Below, in pieces: positions 1-4,243 of a stretch of 7,113 nucleotides of DNA. Source of the stretch: Bacteroidota bacterium (GTDB taxonomy: Bacteria; Bacteroidota; Bacteroidia; Bacteroidales; VadinHA17); the NCBI GenBank assembly GCA_030628785.1, contig DAOVQI010000162.1, forward strand, positions 1 to 7,113, read 5' to 3'. Within the stretch, counting starts at the first letter, position 1; each line of letters begins with the position of its first letter. Position numbers and translations under genes: made by a program. Below the pieces are notes generated by a model, which made no database searches, was not told the DNA's origin, and worked only from the letters and a program-made list of their open reading frames with translations.

Positions 1-73
1 AGGATATTATATGTATGAATGCAAAAAAATATGTCTAAATGAAGGCTGAAAGGTTAATATGTGCAGTTAAAAA

Positions 74-103
74 CCTTAGCCTTAGCCTCAGCCTTAGCCT
101 TCA
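74..103. repeat. Degenerate hexamer tandem repeat (five CCTTAG-like units)
   Basis: Five consecutive 6-base units read CCTTAG, CCTTAG, CCTCAG, CCTTAG, CCTTCA. On the other strand the consensus is CTRAGG. A related sequence at 41-55 (GAAGGCTGAAAGGTT) can pair with parts of the array (50-55 with 72-77, and 41-47 with 96-102), so the region could fold back. It lies upstream of the promoter for the DUF721 gene. No function is evident. The rest of 1-73 shows no recognisable gene end. Confidence 0.7.
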
Positions 104-151
104 ATACAATAATATTTATAAGAATGACATAACTTATTATTAATCAACGAA

Positions 152-159
152 TAATTTTG
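152..159 (+). promoter_or_regulatory. Candidate Bacteroidetes -7 promoter element
   Basis: TAATTTTG matches the Bacteroidetes -7 consensus TAnnTTTG exactly and lies 26 bases before the DUF721 start codon. No good -33 TTTG partner is seen at the expected distance, so this rests on one motif in AT-rich DNA. Transcription would begin roughly at 165-170, giving a short leader. Confidence 0.45.
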
Positions 160-185
160 AAATTCCGATACGTTAAATTATTAGA

Positions 186-476
186 ATGAGAAGAAAGAAA
201 ACCCAAAAACTTGGTGAGGTTATTAAGGAATACCTCCAGGAGGCTAATATCGAAAAGAAACTGAAAGAAGTTGAGTTGATACATTCATGGGAAGAAATTG
301 TGGGTAAACCCGTGGCTAACAGGACAGAAAAAATCTCCATAAAAGAAGGAAAACTTTATATCTATTTGAAGTCTTCTGTCGTAAGGAATGAATTATTCAT
401 GATGAGAGAGAAACTGTTAGAGGAACTTAATAAACGGGCAGGCGAGGAGCTGATTAAGGAGATAGTACTGAAGTAG
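186..476 (+). CDS. DUF721 / DciA-like protein
   Basis: This is a 96-residue basic protein of the DUF721 (DciA-like) family. DciA proteins recruit or help load the replicative helicase DnaB in many bacteria; for the short Bacteroidetes members this role is inferred from the family, not shown. Visible signs are a lysine-rich N-terminus, an amphipathic helix (about residues 9-31), the typical SWEEIVGKPVANRT block around Trp35, then a beta-strand pair KLYIYLKSSVVRNEL (about 56-70) and a C-terminal helix. The ATG at 186 follows an A/T-rich leader with no Shine-Dalgarno site, as is usual in this phylum. The size is normal for the family in Bacteroidetes. Such genes often lie near recF or ndk in this phylum, and ndk is indeed the next intact gene. 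Family assignment is fairly sure; the function is less so. Confidence 0.85.
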   Translation: MRRKKTQKLGEVIKEYLQEANIEKKLKEVELIHSWEEIVGKPVANRTEKISIKEGKLYIYLKSSVVRNELFMMREKLLEELNKRAGEELIKEIVLK

Positions 477-516
477 GACAAAGCTCCGGTTCGTCATTTA
501 AAACATGACCACGGAC

Positions 517-545
517 GGGGAGATTGGGAGACTGTGGGATGGGGG
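517..545 (+). other. G-tract cluster, possible G-quadruplex
   Basis: Four runs of at least three G occur on the plus strand at 517-520, 526-528, 536-538 and 541-545, with loops of 5, 7 and 2 bases. This fits the G3+N1-7 rule for a potential quadruplex. A fifth GGG is at 557-559. The stretch also reads as a degenerate repeat of GGGAGAYT-like units, so the G-tracts may simply reflect repeat expansion. It sits 40 bases after the DUF721 stop codon. Confidence 0.5.
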
Positions 546-561
546 ACTGATAGACTGGGTG

Positions 562-596
562 AGACCTGCCAGGGTCCGTAGGACCTGGCAGAGTCT
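562..596. repeat. REP-like hairpin palindrome
   Basis: Bases 566-577 pair with 581-591 around the loop GTA, with one bulged G at 574. The stem extends outward through 562-565 with 593-596, leaving A592 bulged. This gives about 15 base pairs in total, mostly G-C. No T-run follows on either side, so it is not a standard intrinsic terminator. The core CTGCCAGG/CCTGGCAG resembles dispersed intergenic palindromes of Bacteroidetes, some of which are spread by REP-associated transposases. That link is inference, as only one copy is in view. Confidence 0.65.
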
Positions 597-613
597 GTGA
601 AGGGATGAAAGAT

Positions 614-637
614 GTTGAGGTTGAGATTAAGATTAAT
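614..637. repeat. Short hexamer repeat (RTTRAG units)
   Basis: Four consecutive 6-base units read GTTGAG, GTTGAG, ATTAAG, ATTAAT. In rotated phase the consensus is TTRAGR, which resembles the CTRAGG consensus of the bottom strand at 74-103. The two arrays therefore flank the DUF721 gene in opposite orientation. Confidence 0.55.
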
Positions 638-640
638 AAA

Positions 641-826
641 AAAACGAATTTGCGAGAACGTTTGGCGAACTTAACGAAGTGATCTCATGAACGAAGTGAA
701 TAACCCAAACCTCACGAGCAGGTTTGAGCGATGGACAGTGGGAGCGAGTAACCGTAGCGACGCGGCAAACTGTTTATTTTACACTGAGATGATTGATAAA
801 GCTACTCTTAAACATTACGGTAATCC
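641..826. other. Gene-free structured spacer rich in GCGA/ACGA motifs
   Basis: No coding region is supported here. The stretch repeats short ACGA/GCGA words at intervals of roughly 10-20 bases. It holds a perfect 10-base direct repeat AACGAAGTGA (673-682 and 690-699). A 7-bp hairpin is formed by CAAACCT (706-712) and AGGTTTG (720-726). A small palindrome, ATTAC-G-GTAAT, lies at 814-824. It leads directly into the GIY-YIG remnant and may be part of the same decayed insertion. That link is inference. Confidence 0.5.
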
Positions 827-840
827 GTGAAAGATTGCCT

Positions 841-867
841 GCCCGCCATAGCGAAGCGAAGGAGGGC
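841..867. repeat. Inverted repeat upstream of the GIY-YIG remnant
   Basis: GCCCGCC (841-847) and GGAGGGC (861-867) form a 7-base inverted repeat with one mismatch around a 13-base loop that contains AGCGAAGCGAA. It ends 35 bases before the ATG of the GIY-YIG fragment. It could be a leader structure or a dispersed repeat; no second copy is in the window. Confidence 0.5.
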
Positions 868-901
868 TTCACTCCGTTCGCAATTATTCAGTGCATTTTC
901 A

Positions 902-985
902 ATGGCTAAAAAAGGATATGTTTACATAGCTGCAAATCTAAACAACAGCATTCTTAATACAGGGGTAACAAACTGCCTAAGAAAT
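902..985 (+). pseudogene. GIY-YIG endonuclease remnant
   Basis: Translation from the ATG at 902 gives MAKKGYVYIAANLNNSI, then LNTGVTNCLRN. This matches the start of short Bacteroidetes GIY-YIG nuclease family proteins: the first motif appears as YVYI in place of GIY, and the second as NTGVTN where an intact member has Y(T/I)GVTN. The conserved Tyr of the second motif is Asn here. After about 28 residues the similarity ends, and the frame stops at 1028-1030. The usual Arg, His and Glu residues and about 50 further residues are absent, so a working nuclease is excluded. The frame is open upstream to a GTG at 827, but those 25 residues translate a palindromic repeat and look non-native. The call rests on motif resemblance over a short stretch. 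Confidence 0.6.
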
Positions 986-1026
986 CAACTGATACTAAGA
1001 ACTACAAACCACCACAAACCATCCCA

Positions 1027-1446
1027 TTAATATCGATCTTTCTTCGAAAAGAAAAAATCACTTTCTATTAAAGCATTTTCATCGCTATCCGATCCGTGAA
1101 CAGCATTGCTTTGAACCGATGTTGCATATTTTCTCCTGATTGTACCATCCTCGGCTTTAGCCGGATCGGTATGACCAATTAAACTTCTGAATTCTTCCAC
1201 CGCGTTTTCTTTTTCCAGGATCATTGCTATAACGTGTCCTGATGACATAAATTCAACCAAGTCTTCGTAAAAAGGCTTGCTTTTATGAATTGAATAAAAT
1301 ATTTCCGCTTCTTTCCTGCCAAGCTTGGTTGATTTGATGCATGAAATGCGGAATCCTGCCTCATTTATTATTGCCAGTATCGGACCGATAAAGCCTTGTT
1401 TTACAGCATAAGGTTTGATCATTGCAAAAGTTATATTTCCTGCCAT
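1027..1446 (-). CDS. ndk: Nucleoside diphosphate kinase
   Basis: This 139-residue cytoplasmic enzyme transfers the gamma phosphate from ATP to other (d)NDPs through a phosphohistidine, balancing nucleotide pools for DNA and RNA synthesis. The N-terminus has TFAMIKPYAV with Lys11 of the nucleotide site. The active-site segment NAVHGSDSDENA carries the catalytic His117, and the Arg-rich TIRRKYATS lies before it. The C-terminus ESDFFFSKKDRY is like other Bacteroidetes NDKs. Length is normal and all key residues are present. The IRRKYA segment replaces the IRGDFG of proteobacterial enzymes, which fits the phylum. It is transcribed divergently from the DHH phosphoesterase gene. The stop codon lies next to the end of the GIY-YIG remnant frame on the other strand. 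No clear promoter or terminator is visible. Confidence 0.97.
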   Translation of the reverse strand: MAGNITFAMIKPYAVKQGFIGPILAIINEAGFRISCIKSTKLGRKEAEIFYSIHKSKPFYEDLVEFMSSGHVIAMILEKENAVEEFRSLIGHTDPAKAEDGTIRRKYATSVQSNAVHGSDSDENALIESDFFFSKKDRY

Positions 1447-1486
1447 AGTGTATAAGTAAAAAGTTAAATGTTATATGTTATATGTT

Positions 1487-1652
1487 GAGCCTACTCCAAA
1501 AAGTCGCTTTTTCGCCACTACCCCGAAAGCTTTCGGGGCTAAAACACAAAATCCCACCAAAGTTATTGGCTGTGGTATTCATTATTTTGTGAAATTTTGT
1601 GCTTTGGTGTTTTTGTGGCATTTTTAAATTTCTTACTTTTCGGAGTGGACTC
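1487..1652. mobile_element. Candidate MITE with imperfect terminal inverted repeats
   Basis: The ends 1487-1504 and 1635-1652 are inverted repeats matching at 15 of 18 positions, with all three differences being transitions. TATGTT lies directly outside both ends (1481-1486 and 1653-1658), as expected for a 6-base target duplication. Inside, CACAAAA (1545-1551) pairs with TTTTGTG (1611-1617), and CACCAAAG (1555-1562) pairs with CTTTGGTG (1602-1609), making a long fold-back. A perfect palindrome sits at 1521-1538. There is no coding capacity for a transposase. It fills most of the ndk/nrnA divergent spacer. One caution is that the left flank is a small TTATATG tandem repeat, so TATGTT is not rare there. 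No known family is assigned. Confidence 0.55.
1521..1538. repeat. Perfect 18-bp palindrome CCCCGAAAGCTTTCGGGG
   Basis: Nine bases on each side are exactly complementary, with no loop in duplex form. As RNA it would fold to a 7-bp stem with a four-base loop. It lies inside the candidate MITE, and no T-run follows. Similar palindromes are frequent in Bacteroidetes spacers (recollection, not checked here). Confidence 0.75.
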
Positions 1653-1710
1653 TATGTTAAGAGTTAAAGATTTACCCAATTTATTACAACAATTTAAATC
1701 AGATAATTTT

Positions 1711-1718
1711 TATCTTTG
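1711..1718 (+). promoter_or_regulatory. Probable -7 promoter element for the nrnA-gldI unit
   Basis: TATCTTTG matches the Bacteroidetes -7 consensus TAnnTTTG exactly and lies 32 bases before the GTG start of the DHH phosphoesterase. The -33 region (about 1685-1693, AT-rich) is weak. It lies 58 bases beyond the candidate MITE, so that insertion would sit just upstream of the promoter and could affect its activity. Confidence 0.6.
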
Positions 1719-1750
1719 CCAACCGTTTAATGAACACACAGATTTGAGGG

Positions 1751-2773
1751 GTGAAAAGTATACCAAAAAAATTAATTTCTGAAATAAAAAAACATCTTTC
1801 TGATTCAGGGAAGATTATTGTGCTTACGCATAAGAATCCGGATGGTGATGCGATAGGTTCGATGTTGGGACTCTGTCATTATTTGAGAAATAAAAAATAT
1901 GAAGTAACTGCCATAACACCCGATGAATATCCTGAGTTTCTGCAATGGATGCCTGGAAGTTCGGATGTCATTCGCTTTTCAAAAGATAAAAAGCGAGGTA
2001 TAAAGGCAATAAAGGAAGCTGACATCATTTTCAACCTTGATTTTAATACATCTGACCGGTTAGGCGGAATGGAGGCATACGTATTATCTTCTACATCCAT
2101 AAAAATTTTAATCGATCATCATCCGTCACCATCTGCTTTCAGCGATTATATCATTTCTGAAACCACAGCCAGTTCTGCTGCCGAATTGATTTTTTTGTTT
2201 ATCAAGGCACTGGATGGTAAATCGCACTGGACAAAACAAATTGCTGAATGTCTTTTTACCGGTATAATGACGGATACCGGTTGTTTCAGTTATAATTCCT
2301 CTGCAGGAGATACATACCGTATAGTAGCAGAACTTCTGGACACCGGGATAAATAAGGATGATATCTTTTCTAAGGTCTATAACAATTTCAGTGACAATCG
2401 AATGAGATTGCTAGGTTATGTGCTGGATAAAAAAATGGTTGTAAATCGGGATTATAAAACTGCATATATCAGTTTGACGCAAAAGGAGCTGAAAGAATAT
2501 AAATTCACCTTCGGCGATTCGGAAGGATTTGTTAATTATCCATTGTGTATCAAAGGTATTATTTTTTCAGCGCTTTTTATCGAAAAGGATAAATTCATAA
2601 AGATATCTTTCAGGTCAAAGGGAAACTTTCCGGCAAATATATTCTCTGAAAAGTATTTTAATGGTGGTGGACATCTAAACGCTGCGGGAGGTGAATCATA
2701 TGAATCCCTTTCAGCTACCATTAGTAAGTTTACAAGCCTTTTACCCCGATACTCAAAGTATTTAAAAGGATAA
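1751..2773 (+). CDS. nrnA: DHH/DHHA1 phosphoesterase, NrnA-type nanoRNase/pAp phosphatase
   Basis: This 340-residue cytoplasmic protein resembles NrnA, which removes nucleotides from 2-5-base RNAs and dephosphorylates 3'-phosphoadenosine 5'-phosphate. The DHH domain shows metal-binding motifs in order: HKNPDGDAIGS (27-37), NLDFNTSDR with Asp97, DHH (122-124), and TGIMTDTGCF with Asp175. The DHHA1 domain ends with GGGHLNAAGG (305-314), the substrate-binding glycine motif. Length is typical. The start is GTG: an in-frame TGA lies at 1745-1747, and the first ATG codon (residue 38) falls beyond the first metal motif. Its stop codon overlaps the next start as TAATG, so translation of the GldI-like gene is probably coupled to it. 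All catalytic residues seem intact. The exact split between nanoRNase and pAp phosphatase activity cannot be read from sequence. Confidence 0.93.
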   Translation: MKSIPKKLISEIKKHLSDSGKIIVLTHKNPDGDAIGSMLGLCHYLRNKKYEVTAITPDEYPEFLQWMPGSSDVIRFSKDKKRGIKAIKEADIIFNLDFNTSDRLGGMEAYVLSSTSIKILIDHHPSPSAFSDYIISETTASSAAELIFLFIKALDGKSHWTKQIAECLFTGIMTDTGCFSYNSSAGDTYRIVAELLDTGINKDDIFSKVYNNFSDNRMRLLGYVLDKKMVVNRDYKTAYISLTQKELKEYKFTFGDSEGFVNYPLCIKGIIFSALFIEKDKFIKISFRSKGNFPANIFSEKYFNGGGHLNAAGGESYESLSATISKFTSLLPRYSKYLKG

Positions 2774-3309
2774 TGATTCAATTGAACCATACTGTTTTAG
2801 TGTTTTTGTTTCTCCTTTTTTTCATCTTTTCTTGCAAAAACCAACCGGAGGAACAGAAACCGGAAAATCCTTTTGGTGAAAAAGAAACGTTGATGAAGGT
2901 CAATAAATATTTTGTGGAAAAAGATGCTGAAATCATCGAAAGCTATGTTAAACGCCGGAACTGGCAAATGGAAGTTACCGAATCAGGCTTATGGTATATG
3001 ATTTACGAAAAGGGCCACGGACCAAAAGCAACGATTGGAAAAGTAGCAACAATAGAATACAGTATTACTTTGTTGGATGGAACGGTTTGTTATGATTCGG
3101 GTAATTCCGGTCCGAAACGTTTTACAATTGGAAGAGGTAGAGTGGAAGCCGGTCTTGAAGAAGGGATATTAATGTTAAGAACAGGTGATAGAGCCAGGTT
3201 TATTTTACCACCCCATCTTGCTTACGGGTTATTGGGTGATGAAGAAAAAATACTTCCCAGATCCACTATCGTATACGAAGTTAAAGTAATTGAAATCTCC
3301 GATTTATAA
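2773..3309 (+). CDS. gldI: GldI-like FKBP-type peptidyl-prolyl isomerase lipoprotein
   Basis: This 178-residue envelope protein has a signal peptide with a long hydrophobic core (7-19) and a lipobox FIFSC with the lipidated Cys21. A linker and helical region (about 22-65) precede an FKBP domain (about 68-178), which should catalyse cis-trans isomerisation of Xaa-Pro bonds in exported proteins. Landmarks compared with FKBP12 are Tyr96, Tyr107-Asp108 (for Phe-Asp), Phe117, PPHLAYG with Tyr151, and Tyr168. The floor Trp of the active site is Leu128 and the preceding Ile is Glu125, so activity may be changed. In Flavobacterium johnsoniae, GldI is an FKBP-type lipoprotein required for gliding; many non-gliding Bacteroidetes have relatives, so gliding must not be assumed. 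It overlaps nrnA by one base (TAATG), implying one operon. Confidence 0.85.
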   Translation: MIQLNHTVLVFLFLLFFIFSCKNQPEEQKPENPFGEKETLMKVNKYFVEKDAEIIESYVKRRNWQMEVTESGLWYMIYEKGHGPKATIGKVATIEYSITLLDGTVCYDSGNSGPKRFTIGRGRVEAGLEEGILMLRTGDRARFILPPHLAYGLLGDEEKILPRSTIVYEVKVIEISDL

Positions 3310-3330
3310 TCAACAACCTGTAACCCGTAA

Positions 3331-3363
3331 CTTGAATTAATTAAAACAATTTGCTTAATTTTG
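3331..3363 (+). promoter_or_regulatory. Probable Bacteroidetes promoter for the second FKBP gene
   Basis: The -7 element TAATTTTG (3356-3363) matches TAnnTTTG exactly. A -33-like CTTG at 3331-3334 lies 21 bases upstream, close to the usual spacing. Transcription would start near 3370, giving a leader of about 50 bases before the ATG at 3424. This is the best two-part promoter in the window and suggests that the second FKBP gene can be expressed apart from nrnA-gldI. Confidence 0.6.
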
Positions 3364-3423
3364 ACGTTAAATAAAATGAGTTGTTTTACAAAGAATTGTT
3401 GAATTTAAACTAATAAATTAAAA

Positions 3424-3945
3424 ATGAGAAAATCGAGAACCGTATTACGTTATATGTTTCTTCTCCTGATGTTGGGATGGGTTTTATCAGGTTGTCTGAA
3501 GGATAAAAGTATTGATTACGATGAGGAGGAAAAAAAGAACATAGCCCAATATCTTCTTAATAATAATATTACGGTATTACCTACTGAAAGCGGCTTATAT
3601 TATATTGAGGAAGAAGAGGGAACAGGAATACAGCCCGTTGAGGGGGATACGTGTATAGTAAATTATATTGCACAAACAATATATGGTAGAGTTTTCGAGA
3701 CCAATATTGAAGACAAAGCATATCAATACGGCATTTATCAATATAATTTTCCTTATACACCGGTTGAAGTCGTCTTAGGCGCCGAAAATGTCATGGAGGG
3801 CTGGAGTGAAGGTCTTTCCTACATGACAGAAGGTGGAACGGCAACCATAATTATTCCTTATAAGTTAACTTTTGAAGGTAACTATGAACCCCTGGTTTAT
3901 TACCTCGAGCTTCTCGAGGTAAAACAGAAGGGGACAGATGATTAA
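3424..3945 (+). CDS. Divergent FKBP-type peptidyl-prolyl isomerase lipoprotein
   Basis: This 173-residue envelope lipoprotein has a basic N-terminus (MRKSR), a hydrophobic core, and a lipobox VLSGC with Cys24. A short acidic helix (about 31-47) leads into a FKBP domain (about 52-168). The core is recognisable: TCIVNYIAQ with Tyr81, GRVFETN with Phe91, and ENVMEGWSEGL with the active-site Trp127. The conserved Asp after Phe91 is Glu92. The AYG loop is missing (the IPYKLTFEG segment gives Phe150 instead of Tyr), and the flap between about 93 and 113 is Tyr-rich (KAYQYGIYQYNFPYT). It keeps the Trp that the upstream paralogue lacks and lacks the Tyr that the paralogue keeps. It may work as a binding chaperone rather than a full isomerase (inference). 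The start is preceded by an A/T-rich leader. Confidence 0.85.
   Translation: MRKSRTVLRYMFLLLMLGWVLSGCLKDKSIDYDEEEKKNIAQYLLNNNITVLPTESGLYYIEEEEGTGIQPVEGDTCIVNYIAQTIYGRVFETNIEDKAYQYGIYQYNFPYTPVEVVLGAENVMEGWSEGLSYMTEGGTATIIIPYKLTFEGNYEPLVYYLELLEVKQKGTDD
3901..3921 (+). repeat. Perfect 9-bp hairpin inside the 3' end of the second FKBP gene
   Basis: TACCTCGAG (3901-3909) and CTCGAGGTA (3913-3921) are perfectly complementary around the loop CTT. One further T-A pair (3900 with 3922) extends the stem to 10 bp. It falls in codons for YLELLEV, ending about 20 bases before the stop codon. There is no T-run, so it is not a classical terminator, but it could stabilise the mRNA 3' end. It may also be a by-product of the repeated Leu-Glu codons. 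Confidence 0.6.
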
Positions 3946-4022
3946 AACCTCGACATTAAAGACAAGCACTAGTAGTTCGTTCTTGAAATAACATATCATT
4001 TAAATAAATTTCTAATTACTCT

Positions 4023-4040
4023 ATCCGTCAGCTGACGGAT
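4023..4040. repeat. Perfect 18-bp palindrome ATCCGTCAGCTGACGGAT
   Basis: Both 9-base halves are exactly complementary. It lies in the convergent spacer, about 78 bases after the FKBP stop codon, followed by GACCTAAAAAATA. The run of six A lies on the plus strand. For leftward transcription this is a T-run before the stem, so it would not serve as a terminator for the large minus-strand gene. A dispersed intergenic palindrome or protein-binding site is possible. Confidence 0.7.
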
Positions 4041-4061
4041 GACCTAAAAAATACCCAAATT

Positions 4062-4169
4062 TACTCGTCTGACCACTAAAATGCATTAACTTTTTACATA
4101 AACCATAACATAACTGCAATGTTTCAAATCTAAACTAATCGCCCGGCAGTAGTAGTGGTCTGACGAGTA
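4062..4169. mobile_element. Candidate 108-bp MITE with 17-bp terminal inverted repeats
   Basis: TACTCGTCTGACCACTA (4062-4078) and TAGTGGTCTGACGAGTA (4153-4169) are inverted repeats with a single mismatch at the centre. The outermost bases are TA on both sides, which would fit a TA target duplication as made by IS630/Tc1-mariner-type transposases. The 74-base interior is AT-rich, non-coding and does not continue the inverted repeat, so this is not a simple hairpin terminator. The family assignment is inference from TA borders alone. It lies between convergent genes, where insertion would be harmless. Confidence 0.55.
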
Positions 4170-4185
4170 TCATAATAGGCATCCC

Positions 4186-4237
4186 TTCTCCCGGAGGGAT
4201 CCTCCGAAGGAGTCCTTCGGACCTTTGGGAGGGAGAA
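4186..4237. repeat. Nested hairpin between convergent genes
   Basis: An inner perfect repeat TCCGAAGGA (4203-4211) and TCCTTCGGA (4213-4221) is enclosed by TTCTCCC (4186-4192) pairing with GGGAGAA (4231-4237). The structure ends 6 bases after the stop codon of the minus-strand propeller gene and could end or protect that transcript. No T-run follows on the minus strand, so terminator function is uncertain. Copies of similar units (GGAGGGATCC, GGAGTCC) suggest local duplication of a small palindrome. Confidence 0.55.
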
Positions 4238-4243
4238 ATTAGG

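Noticed and set aside
1..73. C-terminal end of an upstream gene such as recF
   Set aside because: All frames here stop early, and none of the short translations resembles a RecF C-terminus or another known protein end.
477..1026. tRNA, CRISPR array or structured RNA gene in the long spacer
   Set aside because: No cloverleaf or T-loop sequence and no regularly spaced identical repeats are present. The hairpins seen are isolated palindromes.
1447..1500. Promoter of ndk on the minus strand
   Set aside because: The best match (TAACTTTT) misses the last base of the -7 motif and has no -33 partner at a suitable distance, so it is too weak to list.
1597..1782. 61-codon open frame on the plus strand before nrnA
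   Set aside because: It runs through the right half of the candidate MITE and the nrnA promoter and overlaps the nrnA start in another frame. The translation looks like translated repeat DNA.
2258..2281. Inverted repeat ACCGGTAT / ATACCGGT inside nrnA
   Set aside because: It covers codons of the conserved TGIMTDTG metal motif, so coding constraint explains it; no regulatory role needs to be invoked.
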